From: Pedobacter sp. MC2016-05
GTDB lineage: Bacteria; Bacteroidota; Bacteroidia; Sphingobacteriales; Sphingobacteriaceae
Assembly: GCF_026239735.1 (NCBI RefSeq)
Contig: NZ_JAPIVT010000015.1
Location: 1 to 64,000, forward strand
Length of the DNA: 64,000 nt
Reading direction: 5' to 3'
The translations under genes and the position numbers were made by a program. Position 1 is the first letter of the stretch. The number at the start of each line of letters is the position of its first letter. This document shows positions 7,891 to 17,410 of the stretch, piece by piece. The notes beneath the pieces are model-generated. The model searched no databases. It saw nothing but the letters and a program-made list of their open reading frames with translations, and was not told the DNA's origin.

Positions 7891-8283
7891 ATGCATCCAG
7901 ACCAGACAAAAGAAAAGACCTGTGCACAATGCGAATAGATTTTGCACGGTAGGAGTGACCAGCGATTTTGCAACGACCATTGTCGCAATACCTTTAATAG
8001 GGCAAAAAGACTTGCCGAGAAAGTTGAAGCCAATGAAAATACACCCGCAATCTTCAAAGCCATCACGCGCAACTGCGAACTGCTCAAGGGATTTTGTCCC
8101 CAGCCTATGGAAAAAGATTTATTCGGACTTCACGATACCCAAAGACTTCTTGCGGAAGGTTTTAACCCAAAATTCTTTACCAGTATCTATACAGATGAAA
8201 AAGGTGTACAATGGCCATGTGTATTTGAAATGGGCTTTAATATGGGTGAAAAAAATACCTGGGTTAGGGATTACCCCGATTAA
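7891..8283 (+). pseudogene. Zinc-ribbon protein with in-frame TAG
   Basis: The frame from ATG 7891 reads MHPDQTKEKTCAQCE, then TAG (7936-7938), then ILHGRSDQRFCNDHCRNTFN and continues to TAA at 8281-8283 (130 codons in all). The CxxC...CxxxC pattern spanning the stop is the zinc ribbon of a family common in Bacteroidota mobile elements (CxxCG...GR.DQ.FCND.CRN). The stop falls inside the metal-binding knuckle, so neither half should fold. A single base change, such as CAG or GAG to TAG, would explain it. Confidence 0.7.
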
Positions 8284-8461
8284 GCTGACTTGTAGAAAAA
8301 TAAATAATCTAATTGTTTACAAATTATGATTAATATTGAGCTGTTAACAATCTCGACTTCTTGAAAAGCACCACTTCTGACCAACATCTTGGGCTTCATT
8401 GAATCTCCCAGGTTATGGTAATTAAAGGTTATTGTAGATTGTTGCCTAAAAAGATATTCAA

Positions 8462-8911
8462 ATGGCTTTACAATATACAGATCTGGCAAGCAGGCAAATA
8501 TCTGCTTTAGAAATAGGAGAGGAAATCATCCAGCAAAGCGGACAGCAATTTCTGCTGGCTGGCAGTGCCCAGGAAATAGCTGCCGCAGCGCTTGAATCAC
8601 TAGGCTTTCCAAAAAAGTATGCTTTAGCTGATATCGCTGCAGATTGCCGTTTGGTTATTGCGCACAGGCATCATCATGCCGGACTTAACGATGTTGAAGT
8701 AATTGAACTGTTTAATAAAATTGTTTTTGATATCTATAAATTGCCAAAGCCTGGGTATGATAGGCTTATTAATAGTGCCAATAAGGATTTACAGGAAATA
8801 TCTCAGCTTGTAGCATATTATGAAACGCTTCCATTTATAGTAGAATTCTTGGCCGGAACAAGGTCTAATGGACGGAACCATGCTGAATATACTCAAAAAA
8901 TTTTTATCTGA
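8462..8911 (+). CDS. Hypothetical protein upstream of HEPN gene
   Basis: 149 residues, MALQYTDLASRQISALEIGE...; helical and soluble, with no recognised family. It contains RLVIAHRHHHAG and GTRSNGRNHAEY. It precedes the HEPN-like gene by 62 bp on the same strand in a different frame and may belong to the same unit. It could also be the separated 5' part of that gene, but no clear homology pattern lets me decide. Confidence 0.5.
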   Translation: MALQYTDLASRQISALEIGEEIIQQSGQQFLLAGSAQEIAAAALESLGFPKKYALADIAADCRLVIAHRHHHAGLNDVEVIELFNKIVFDIYKLPKPGYDRLINSANKDLQEISQLVAYYETLPFIVEFLAGTRSNGRNHAEYTQKIFI

Positions 8912-8973
8912 GGGCAAAAGCAAAGAGGGATCTCATCGATGGTTATATCCATAACAAGGCAATAAAAATCGCT

Positions 8974-10299
8974 GTGTCTCAATCAGGAAGATTTCATCAA
9001 CAATGGAAAGCAGGAAAAAATGAATATACATTTTTGGATAGACTGGCTGACTTTCCATATCTGGATGTAATTATAAGAAACGGTAAAATGGATGTTGAGC
9101 TTGACATAGAATCGGTTGATTACAGAAAAATTAACCCCTATAACAATAAAATGCTGGTGTTCGGCTTCAAAAATGATATCCGGAGTACAGCACATTCCAT
9201 TCTTGATGAAGAGATTATAAAAGGCGTAAAGCCTAAAAAAGCCACTAAAGAATTATGCAGTCAAATCAGTAAAATCCCTGTTCTTAAAAAAAGATTGCCC
9301 ATATTTTTAGAACTTCAAAAATTAGCTTCCTCGAAACGGTGGTATGGGTTTTATGCACTTGCACTTCCCCAGGTTGAAGGAATTGTTTTTGAACTATTAA
9401 AACTTGTTGGTGTTAATGCCGAAGGCCTCAAAGCGCTTCCTCAAAAGATAGCGGAATTGGCTAATGTTTCACCTAATAAGGATTTTGATATGGACTATTA
9501 TCAATTCATACTGCCTGATAAACGCAACAAATTCGCCCATAGCGGGAAGGATGAGAAAATGAAGCTTAAGAGTCTTCACCTGATGCTTGATTTAAGGCAC
9601 CTGTTAGCGGTGGCGGAGAATCTCGAAGATGATTTCTTTCGATTGAATAATATGGTGAATGACGGTGTTTTGGGTATCAACCATATAGGCGATCTGGCGA
9701 ATCTGTTAAAATTGTCCAAATCTAATAAATCGCATGCAGAATATGCGGATATTAAGCCAAAACTAGATGAACTGATTTATAAAAAATTAATCTCCCGATA
9801 CGATTTTCCTAAACTCATAAATGAACTTTCGAAAGTAACCACCCAGCAAGTGGAAGAATATGATAGCCAATTAATGGGCCAGTTTTATATTATGGGAGAG
9901 ACGCCAATCGATTTCAGGCAAATTACTACTGGCGATCTCGTTCAAAAATATCCTTTAGTCAGTAGAGCCATAGAAAACGGTATTTTCAGTGAACCTTACC
10001 GCTTATTGCTAGACATTTATTTTTTTATAGAAAATTTCAATTCATTGTTTCCAAACCTGCCAAAAGCAATTCTAGATGCACTCATAACCTTCAAACAAGA
10101 CCATCAGGACGTTTGGGATAAACTGAGATTTCTCTACGCCAAAGATGTCTCTCATACGCCGGGCGATTATCTAATGGTCAGAAAAGACATGATGGCGCTT
10201 ATGAATAACGCTGATAGAGAATATAAAAAAATATGGAACAGAAGCATTAGATATTTCAAAAAATTGTATAAGCAATTTTTTGGAAACCTTGAGAAATAA
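8974..10299 (+). CDS. HEPN-like protein, probable RNase effector
   Basis: 441 residues from GTG 8974. Residues 184-189 (RNKFAH, within ILPDKRNKFAHSG) match the Rx4-6H active-site motif of HEPN ribonuclease domains. It lies within a helical bundle that includes ALPQVEGIVFELLKLVG, and this arrangement resembles ApeA-type and related HEPN families. The C-terminal 230 residues are helical and unidentified. It starts an operon with genes at 10308 and 10607 (gap 8 bp, then ATGA overlap). HEPN proteins in defence islands typically cleave RNA on infection. Role inferred from motif and neighbourhood. Confidence 0.6.
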   Translation: MSQSGRFHQQWKAGKNEYTFLDRLADFPYLDVIIRNGKMDVELDIESVDYRKINPYNNKMLVFGFKNDIRSTAHSILDEEIIKGVKPKKATKELCSQISKIPVLKKRLPIFLELQKLASSKRWYGFYALALPQVEGIVFELLKLVGVNAEGLKALPQKIAELANVSPNKDFDMDYYQFILPDKRNKFAHSGKDEKMKLKSLHLMLDLRHLLAVAENLEDDFFRLNNMVNDGVLGINHIGDLANLLKLSKSNKSHAEYADIKPKLDELIYKKLISRYDFPKLINELSKVTTQQVEEYDSQLMGQFYIMGETPIDFRQITTGDLVQKYPLVSRAIENGIFSEPYRLLLDIYFFIENFNSLFPNLPKAILDALITFKQDHQDVWDKLRFLYAKDVSHTPGDYLMVRKDMMALMNNADREYKKIWNRSIRYFKKLYKQFFGNLEK

Positions 10300-10307
10300 G
10301 TTCATTT

Positions 10308-10610
10308 ATGGCAAATTTCCTGCAAATATGGTATGAAGATATGCTTAAGCTGAAATGGCAAAGGCAATACCATGGCGAACGATTGTTTGAAAACCTGCAG
10401 GAAGTAAAAAATGAAATCGAACAGTTTTTTGATCCAAATGATTTTATTATTGAAGAGGAGCTCAATTCAAAAAACTGGCTCTTGCATGTGCTGCACGACC
10501 GTCAGCCTGGCGCTGTAGCACTTGTCGTCGAACTCGCCGAACTGCTTCGATACCTGCGCCTTTCCAAACTGCAGATTTTTACCGCTTTTACCTTAAAAAC
10601 GGTAAAATGA
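10308..10610 (+). CDS. Small protein coupling HEPN and nuclease genes
   Basis: 100 residues, MANFLQIWYEDMLKLKWQRQ..., with HVLHDRQPGAVALVVELAEL near the end. No family recognised. It starts 8 bp after the HEPN-like gene and ends in an ATGA overlap with the PD-(D/E)XK-like gene, so the three are very likely one translation unit. It could be an adaptor or an antitoxin-like partner. Confidence 0.6.
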   Translation: MANFLQIWYEDMLKLKWQRQYHGERLFENLQEVKNEIEQFFDPNDFIIEEELNSKNWLLHVLHDRQPGAVALVVELAELLRYLRLSKLQIFTAFTLKTVK

Positions 10611-11545
10611 ACTACAACGGCCTTGATGAGAAGTTTTTCGAGGTCTATATCAGCTACTTGCTCTATCACGTAGGACTAAAGCCTCAGCCGGGTCAATCCT
10701 ACATCTCGGAAGCGGGAAATGAAAAAGCCATGGACCTGCTGATACATATCGGTGAGCAAAGCTACAATGTGGAAATCACCAAATACTATGACGGATTCCA
10801 GGATGAGCTGTTATCGCTTTCCAAACACATCATCAGGTTGATGGTGAGCCTTCAAAAGAAAAAAAATATCCAGCGATATGAAATGTTCTCAGGTTACATC
10901 ACCTTTAAATCTAGAAATATAGAGGCGGTCAAAGAAAACAAAAATAAATTCCAAAACCGCGTCTATACCTTTCTGCATGGCTTCAGGAATGCAAAGGGTA
11001 GCAGTATTCATATCCAAAGTAAATATACAGGCGATTGCTATGATTTTGAACTGGAATCCGCATTTAGTGATAATTTTGATAAAGTTTATCCCAATGTGCT
11101 AAAGCCTTTCTTGGCATCCATTTGTTTTAAGATCAGCTACAATGTCAGTAGTGGAATGATGCAATGCAGGGAATCTATCCTCTATCAGCCAACCACCGCA
11201 GAAATTCAGCAACGGTTGGAAGAAAAAGTTCGCGAAAAACTCATGCAGCACAGGGATTGCCCATACCGCCTGCTTATCGTTATCGGCATAGAACAAATGT
11301 TCGGAACTTATGATAAAAACCCTGCAATGGCAGCCCAAATGGATAGAATAGATGAACAGGCAATCAATAAACTTATCCATCAAAAAGCAGTGTTGATGCT
11401 CATCTTCAAAAAACTTGAGCCCAATGGACTTACAATTTCAAAAATCTTCGCCACCGATACCGCCGATTGGTCACTGGTGGAGTACCTCAAAAAGGTTGAT
11501 CCAAAAGTTTATTACCACAAGCGCGAGGATCTGGACCTCAATTAA
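10607..11545 (+). CDS. PD-(D/E)XK-like nuclease-domain protein
   Basis: 312 residues. An N-terminal core resembles the restriction-endonuclease fold: ISEAGNEKAMDLLIHIGE followed by SYNVEITKYYDGFQDEL, giving the spaced D ... E-x-T/K pattern (D near residue 43, E near 56, K near 59). The remaining 230 residues are unidentified. It overlaps the previous gene by ATGA and converges with abiH with a 4-bp overlap. In this context a phage-DNA or RNA-cleaving effector is plausible, but the family is not one I can name. Confidence 0.55.
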   Translation: MNYNGLDEKFFEVYISYLLYHVGLKPQPGQSYISEAGNEKAMDLLIHIGEQSYNVEITKYYDGFQDELLSLSKHIIRLMVSLQKKKNIQRYEMFSGYITFKSRNIEAVKENKNKFQNRVYTFLHGFRNAKGSSIHIQSKYTGDCYDFELESAFSDNFDKVYPNVLKPFLASICFKISYNVSSGMMQCRESILYQPTTAEIQQRLEEKVREKLMQHRDCPYRLLIVIGIEQMFGTYDKNPAMAAQMDRIDEQAINKLIHQKAVLMLIFKKLEPNGLTISKIFATDTADWSLVEYLKKVDPKVYYHKREDLDLN

Positions 11546-12726
11546 TCATTAACTTTGTAAAGCTGATCCACCTGAGGCATCTTGACAGAGCGCTCAAAGG
11601 AGACAATTTTCCGCCTCATTTGCTGTTTATCTTTGAAATGACGGGCAATTTCCTGAGTAAGCGGCGTAAAATTATTTAAGGAATCATTCTGGTAATAAAA
11701 TATTTTCACCGAGCGACAATATTGATGTTCAAAAATCATATTGAGCATTGTGCGGTCAGATAAACCGCAGGAGTGGCCTAGAATATATACCTGAAACGGT
11801 CCTGCATCGATAAAGCGGATCAGATTATGGTAGTTGGGCGTTCGGAAATACCAAAACGACTTGATATATTCAAATATACCCCGGGTTTTTTCAAGTTCAA
11901 AACCATGGTAATCCTCATCCAGTTCATCTCCGAAGCCAAAAATTACGGGATTTTGTTCATCACGCAATTTGCCATGGATATAGTTGATCTCTACCGCATT
12001 CCCGTTAGCTCGCTGGCCATTGACATATTTTTCGATGGTATCGGTATAGTTAAAGTTCAGCACCTGGGTGGAGGATATATAATAGCTGTCACTATCCAAA
12101 ACACTAAATTCCACAAAATCTGAAGCTGAAAAAGGACTGTTAAGCAGCTCATGATAGCCTGGAACTGCCACATCGGTATTAATCTGCAATAAATAATTCT
12201 GCAGATGCCTGATCAGTTCAGCGAGCGATTGATTTAGCACGTTAACTTTTTTCGTTTTTTCATTCGCATCAGCTTCTCGAAGTGCCTGTTTTAACAGCTC
12301 ATAAAAGACATTTTCTATTTCTACCCAATTGGTTTCCCTGCAATCAAACATCAAACGGGAGAGTAAATCGGATTTGATATGGATTTTAAATGGATTAAAA
12401 TAATGATTAGCCCAACCCTCGAATTTCAGGTAGGTTTGTCCAATCAAATTTCTAAAGCCGATCCGGTAAAAATGAGCAATAAAATCCGAAACGGTTGATG
12501 CTTTTGCCCCTCGCAGGTGTTCCAGGAAAGCTTCTCCTTCAAAGCTAACAACCAATAGCTTATCCTCATAGACCCGGTTCTGTTTTGCAGCGGAAAAGCT
12601 CATATTCAGATACCAAAGCAGAAAATCATTATATCCGGTTTTTAATCCGTGGGCAAGGTCAAATCCATTGCCAACCAGAATTAACCGGTTGATGGCGCTT
12701 TTTTGATTTCCTTTTTCTTTTTTCAT
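11542..12726 (-). CDS. abiH: AbiH-family abortive infection protein
   Basis: 394 residues. The N-terminus RLILVGNGFDLAHGLKTGYN is the signature of AbiH proteins, with a Rossmann-like GNGFD loop. Further conserved parts are LNFNYTDTIEKY and IHGKLRDEQNPVIFGFGDEL near residues 222-270, and VYILGHSCGLSD near 310. AbiH confers abortive phage resistance in lactococci; the mechanism is not established. It is transcribed toward the HEPN operon, with its stop inside the end of the nuclease gene. Confidence 0.85.
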   Translation of the reverse strand: MKKEKGNQKSAINRLILVGNGFDLAHGLKTGYNDFLLWYLNMSFSAAKQNRVYEDKLLVVSFEGEAFLEHLRGAKASTVSDFIAHFYRIGFRNLIGQTYLKFEGWANHYFNPFKIHIKSDLLSRLMFDCRETNWVEIENVFYELLKQALREADANEKTKKVNVLNQSLAELIRHLQNYLLQINTDVAVPGYHELLNSPFSASDFVEFSVLDSDSYYISSTQVLNFNYTDTIEKYVNGQRANGNAVEINYIHGKLRDEQNPVIFGFGDELDEDYHGFELEKTRGIFEYIKSFWYFRTPNYHNLIRFIDAGPFQVYILGHSCGLSDRTMLNMIFEHQYCRSVKIFYYQNDSLNNFTPLTQEIARHFKDKQQMRRKIVSFERSVKMPQVDQLYKVND

Positions 12727-12957
12727 CTGAATGGCAAACTAAGTTATTTTTTTTGAATTGTCAATCGCCTCTTCAAAAGGATAAACAATTTAGAACGGTG
12801 TATTTAATATAGCCACTTATTCAATATCATACCAACATTTATTTTAAAGATTTGGATAAATTAAAATTTTATAATTAGCTTTATATAAGGATTTTAAGTA
12901 AGTGAGAACACTACGAATTTCCAATAATACCAAACCGCTCAATGAAAAATTAACGCC

Positions 12958-15093
12958 TTGAACAGATTAGAATCCCTCCGCAAAGACCGGCTGCAGATTG
13001 CAGACCAGGCTGCCAAAGCCTTTGTCCAACGAAACGAAAACCTGGAAGAAAAACTCAGTGACACCTTATCACGAAACCGAAGCTATTATAAGCGCGCCAT
13101 CCAGAGAACAGATCTTGAAACCCGGATACTCGCAACCGAAAGAACCATTAACGGTACCGATGAAAGCCGCGATACTGCACCTAACCCCATAGCAAGGAAC
13201 AGCGGACTGCCGGTTGCCAGGTTGTATGACCTATCCAGCCAGACCGAGCCCAAAGGTTTTGGTACCTGCTTTCTCATTGCAACAAACATCATCATCACCA
13301 ATTATCACGTTTTTAAAACCGCTGGTCAGGCGCTAGACTGCGCAGCCAACTTCTCCTATGAGAAATATCCAACCACTGGTTCGATTAATGAAGGCTCCAG
13401 CTTTTTACTCCGCCCCGACGTATTTTTCTATAGCTATGAGGCCCTTGATTTTTGCCTGGTGTATGTTGAGGACAGCTCCATAGATCAAAAAGACACTTTG
13501 AGTACCTTAGGGATGCTGCCCCTGATCGCAACCAAAGGGAAAGTCACTTTTAACAGCCGGCTGAACATCATCCAGTACCCGGGCGGCGGAATTAAAAAAT
13601 ACACCACCGATCAAAACTTTATCATCAGCATCGATGATAAATTAGGGACACTTTTTTATACCACGGATACCCTGCGCGGTTCTTCTGGTGCCCCATGCTT
13701 TAATTCCTATTGGGAGGTTGCAGGTCTACATTACACCGGCGTTCCGCGAACCAATGACAAACAACAGTGGCTGACCAAAACGGGTCAGGTCTGGAATGAA
13801 AAAATGGACGAGGAGGAAATCGACTGGATTGCCAATGCCGGTAAAAGCGTCAGTAAGATTGTAGCGCACCTTAAGTTAATTACCTTTAAGCAAAAAGAAC
13901 AGCCCTATATCGACCGCATATTGGGCAATAGTACAGACCCGCTACTGCAAGCTAATGAATCAATCTTAACCCCAACCCAAGACCAAATCCCATCAGCCAT
14001 GCCAAATACTACCCTAAACTTCAATGCCCCGGCTAACGTTTATCTCAACTCGTCCACAATACCTGCTGAGTATGCCACTCCACCAATGCCAGCAGCACCA
14101 CTAATTGCGCCGCTGGAAAAATCAGAACGTTTTGATGAAAACTATAAAAACAGGATAGGGTATAAGCCCGATTTCATTGAAGGCTTTACCGTTCCATTTC
14201 CGAAAGTCAAGCCAGAGATAGAAAATGAACTCTACAAAAACTTCGGCGCAAAAGTTCCGTACATTGTTCCTTACCACCATTATTCACTGGTGATGCATAA
14301 AAAACGTAGAATGCTGCTTTGGGCAGCGTCGAACGTAAACTATAATCCCAATGTCCGGGATTCGCGGAGCAGAACAGAACTGGGCAGCGGCGCATGGCGA
14401 CTGGATCCCCGCATTCCCGAAATCTACCAGATCCAGGCCAAAGAGTTTTACGACCCGGCAACCCTGGTTGATAAAGGCCATATCGTTAGAAGAGATGACA
14501 ACGTGTGGGAAGAGCAGCTCCCTGGTGGCAAAAAAAATACCCTTGGCATTGAATATGCCAATGCCGACACATTTCACTGGACCAACTGTACCCCGCAACA
14601 TGAAGCCTTTAACCGCGATATGCCGCCCTATAAGGGAATAGGGCTTTGGGGGATCCTGGAAAACGAGGTCAAGAAACAGCTCGACCTTTCGGTAAAAGCT
14701 GGCACCAATGATTACCGTGACTATGGCAGCAAAGCCAGCATTATCTCCGGCCCCATATTCCGTGAAGATGATCCCGAGTATATGAATATCCAGTACCCAC
14801 TGCGCTTTTTTAAAATATTCGCCATCAGAAGCAGTTCCGAAGGAAACCTCGTTTACGGCTTTATCCTCAGTCAGAAAGATAAGGTGGATGATACCGGACT
14901 TGAAAAGCCTATTGCAGAGGAAGGTCTGCCCAGGTTTAATGCCAAAGTCAAAGCCATGCAGGTCAGCCTCATTGAAATCCAGAATCTGACGGGATTAATA
15001 TTTGATCAAAGCCTGCATGATGCCGATGTCAAACGCGGCGACTCCACCAGCGTTGAACTAGAATCCGATATGTCTAATTTCAAACAATCGTAG
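12958..15093 (+). CDS. Trypsin-like protease fused to DNA/RNA non-specific endonuclease
   Basis: 711 residues from TTG 12958; no in-frame ATG precedes the protease domain, so this or another non-ATG start is likely. Residues ~1-75 are helical and charged. Residues ~95-300 form a trypsin-like serine protease domain: His117 in TNYHVF, Asp164 in ALDFCLVYV, Ser243 in LRGSSGAPCF. Residues ~415-680 form a DNA/RNA non-specific endonuclease domain with the DKGH motif (505-508, family DRGH) and metal-binding Asn in WTNCTPQHEAFN near 543. No signal peptide is seen, so it is probably intracellular. Protease-nuclease fusions of this sort occur in prokaryotic conflict systems. The protease may activate the nuclease or a partner. 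Confidence 0.85.
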   Translation: MNRLESLRKDRLQIADQAAKAFVQRNENLEEKLSDTLSRNRSYYKRAIQRTDLETRILATERTINGTDESRDTAPNPIARNSGLPVARLYDLSSQTEPKGFGTCFLIATNIIITNYHVFKTAGQALDCAANFSYEKYPTTGSINEGSSFLLRPDVFFYSYEALDFCLVYVEDSSIDQKDTLSTLGMLPLIATKGKVTFNSRLNIIQYPGGGIKKYTTDQNFIISIDDKLGTLFYTTDTLRGSSGAPCFNSYWEVAGLHYTGVPRTNDKQQWLTKTGQVWNEKMDEEEIDWIANAGKSVSKIVAHLKLITFKQKEQPYIDRILGNSTDPLLQANESILTPTQDQIPSAMPNTTLNFNAPANVYLNSSTIPAEYATPPMPAAPLIAPLEKSERFDENYKNRIGYKPDFIEGFTVPFPKVKPEIENELYKNFGAKVPYIVPYHHYSLVMHKKRRMLLWAASNVNYNPNVRDSRSRTELGSGAWRLDPRIPEIYQIQAKEFYDPATLVDKGHIVRRDDNVWEEQLPGGKKNTLGIEYANADTFHWTNCTPQHEAFNRDMPPYKGIGLWGILENEVKKQLDLSVKAGTNDYRDYGSKASIISGPIFREDDPEYMNIQYPLRFFKIFAIRSSSEGNLVYGFILSQKDKVDDTGLEKPIAEEGLPRFNAKVKAMQVSLIEIQNLTGLIFDQSLHDADVKRGDSTSVELESDMSNFKQS

Positions 15094-15163
15094 TGTTTTG
15101 ATTCAAGACAAAAATTTGAATGTTGGCAAGTTTTGCAATCTATTTTTCAGTGTTCGAACATTC

Positions 15164-15198
15164 AAACTAAAGCGAAGTCAGACACTTCGCCTTAGTTT
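15164..15198. terminator. Bidirectional terminator between convergent genes
   Basis: AAACTAA-GCGAAGT pairs with ACTTCGC-TTAGTTT around a 5-nt loop, 14 bp with one mismatch. It separates the plus-strand protease-nuclease gene from the minus-strand OLD-type gene and has T-rich flanks both ways. Confidence 0.8.
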
Positions 15199-15207
15199 AA
15201 TCTTTTC

Positions 15208-17097
15208 TTAAATGAAAAGTTTATTGATTTCCAGAAACATTTTTTCAAATCGAGACAAGGTTTGCGTTGAAAAATAGGACTTATCAACGCCCAGCTGATT
15301 TAGTTTATTAGCAGGACGATAATGGTTAAATCGATCCTTATTAATTGCTTTGTTAATCTGTTTGAGTATCGTTTCAATCTTCGCATCCAGATCAGTTATT
15401 TTAACGGAATATTCTTTTTCAAACGCCGCATTGAAAAATTTAAGATATTCTTCTTTTTCAAATAAGTCTTCAATGTCAGCTACAGTATGACCATTTTCTG
15501 AAAATTCATCAAAAAATCTAATATTCTTTTCTTTGATGATTCGCTGTTGAACCAAATCAGACACCCGTTGCTTTCCTTTTTGATCAGTGAAGGAATCCAG
15601 CAAACACACGATGTTAAGTTTAGACCCTCTGAGTAAGGAAATGAATGTTGTCACTTTATCCAAGCCTCCAACCGGTACAATGGTGATATTACTATCCAAT
15701 CCTTTCTTGCCATTGGATTCGAGCAAATTCGACATGACGGTCAGGTACAGTAAATCTGCCGGGCCTTCAACTAATAAATTGTTTTTGGAAACGAATAGGT
15801 TTTGGGCGATATCATAACCCAATGCCGCTTGTAGTGGAAATAAGGTGTCCGCATCTTTTTCTTGTATGCTGTCAGATATTACCGTGCCTGCATCTGTTTC
15901 CAGAACCGTTCTAACTCGATTCAGCTTATTAGATTCTACCATGAATGGGCTATGGGTAGTATAAATGATTTGATACTTTTTAGATAGATCTTCAAAAAAA
16001 CGTAATAAATCTGCCTGTGCAGAAGCATGAAGATTTAAACCCGGTTCATCCAATAATAAGATAAAGTCAGAGTTTTTATCGGACTGGATTTTACTAAACC
16101 ATATGATGAAAGAGAAAAACCAGTTGAATCCTTTGCTTCTCCTATCAAGAGGAAGAGTTATTTTGTGGCGCTGGCTTTTTACACGAATATCAAGATATTT
16201 GACTCCTCCGGTTTCCTGAATGCGAAATTCGATATCCAAGTTTTTATTGGTTGACCAATATTTAAAAATTTCATTCGTAATCTTATTAGAAGATGCTTCC
16301 AATAAAGCAATGAACCGTTCATAATCAGAGCTTGAAATAATTTCTTCTGTTTTAATTCTAGCAAGTTCTAATAAAGCATTGGCTGTTTTACTTTTCTCAT
16401 CCACCAATCCATTTCTTAGGTCAGTCAGATTGATTTTGCCTCCTAGATGATAATAATCATCGAAATACCAGAATTTAGGAAAGTTAGGCTGAATATATTT
16501 TAAGTAAATGTGCTGTGAGAGCGGATTTTCCCAGGTTGATTTATCAACAATTTTTTTTACATGCGCCAAAATAATAGCAAAATCCTTGTCATCTTCTTCA
16601 GGCGTAAGGTCCATTACAGATTTTAGATCTGGCAATGCGGCCAATGCTGTCTTGGTCTTAGCCGTGAGTGCATGGTTTTTAGCCAGAAAATCCAGGTGTT
16701 TTTTCTGATTTCCGGTTACGCCAGAAATTATTCCATTTCCTTTGTAGCTATCGGTATCGGAAATGATCGTACTTATAAAAACACCTTCGCCAAAGTCCTG
16801 ATTGATTTCTTTGATCAACACATCTGAAATTTCATAAGTGCAGGTAATAATATTTTGATCATTTTGTGAATCTTCAAAATCTACCAACTCGTTACGAGGG
16901 TAGTCCTGGGTAACATCAAATTTAAAATCAGTATCGTTGCTAAAGTAATTCGTTTTTGCAATAGCCTGCAAGAAACTGGTTTTTCCAGATTCATTCATCC
17001 CAACGATAGTGGTAATGTCCGGTTCAATCCTTACTTCCTGTGGCTGTTGAATACTTTTGTATTTCTTTACAACCACTTTTGTTAATTTCATTTTCAT
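15208..17097 (-). CDS. OLD-family ATPase with TOPRIM nuclease domain
   Basis: 629 residues. N-terminal ABC/SMC-type ATPase with Walker A GMNESGKTS (residues 33-41), Walker B LLLDEPGLNLHASAQ and the H-loop TTHSPFMVE. It is followed by a TOPRIM domain (NNLLVEGPADLLYLTV, with Glu for metal binding; later GLDKVTTF and LLDSF). This is the class 1 OLD organisation known from P2 Old and Gabija GajA. No GajB-like UvrD helicase is adjacent, so this is a stand-alone OLD nuclease by context. Expected activity is ATP-regulated DNA nicking or cleavage. Confidence 0.85.
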   Translation of the reverse strand: MKMKLTKVVVKKYKSIQQPQEVRIEPDITTIVGMNESGKTSFLQAIAKTNYFSNDTDFKFDVTQDYPRNELVDFEDSQNDQNIITCTYEISDVLIKEINQDFGEGVFISTIISDTDSYKGNGIISGVTGNQKKHLDFLAKNHALTAKTKTALAALPDLKSVMDLTPEEDDKDFAIILAHVKKIVDKSTWENPLSQHIYLKYIQPNFPKFWYFDDYYHLGGKINLTDLRNGLVDEKSKTANALLELARIKTEEIISSSDYERFIALLEASSNKITNEIFKYWSTNKNLDIEFRIQETGGVKYLDIRVKSQRHKITLPLDRRSKGFNWFFSFIIWFSKIQSDKNSDFILLLDEPGLNLHASAQADLLRFFEDLSKKYQIIYTTHSPFMVESNKLNRVRTVLETDAGTVISDSIQEKDADTLFPLQAALGYDIAQNLFVSKNNLLVEGPADLLYLTVMSNLLESNGKKGLDSNITIVPVGGLDKVTTFISLLRGSKLNIVCLLDSFTDQKGKQRVSDLVQQRIIKEKNIRFFDEFSENGHTVADIEDLFEKEEYLKFFNAAFEKEYSVKITDLDAKIETILKQINKAINKDRFNHYRPANKLNQLGVDKSYFSTQTLSRFEKMFLEINKLFI

Positions 17098-17410
17098 ATT
17101 AAGCGTATATTAGATTGAAAGCTAATTTAGTAGATAATTTTTTAAAATAAAATTCCGATTATTTTTATGCTCAGGATTTTTAGAACAACAGATTTTGATC
17201 TATGTCGGGAGAACATTTAATTCGAGAATTGCGTGAACGAAGCACGAATATGTCAGTATTATTTCAGGCTGAGTCTTATGATATATTGATTTCATAGCCG
17301 ATTCACTCAGAAGCTAAAATAAAATTTGGTCAAACCTGCTTTTTTTAGACCATTTATCTAAAATCCCGAACCTGCTTTTTTAACTCAGCAACCCTTCTAA
17401 ACTTTGTCGG
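17098..17410. other. Gene-free stretch (313 bp)
   Basis: AT-rich intergenic sequence between divergent genes. I see no coding frame, strong hairpin or recognisable promoter box; it presumably carries both promoters. Confidence 0.5.

Noticed and set aside
8280..8489. 69-codon minus-strand frame (internal start MKPKMLVRSGAF)
   Set aside because: The N-terminal part looks slightly protein-like, but it overlaps the ends of two plus-strand genes and breaks down into low-complexity sequence; not supportable.
14207..14601. Minus-strand open frames inside the protease-nuclease gene
   Set aside because: They lie fully within a gene with clear catalytic motifs on the plus strand and have non-protein-like composition.
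15208..17097. Calling the OLD-type gene a complete Gabija system
   Set aside because: The required GajB-type UvrD helicase is not adjacent; the NERD-helicase at 44177 belongs to the DISARM-like operon 27 kb away.
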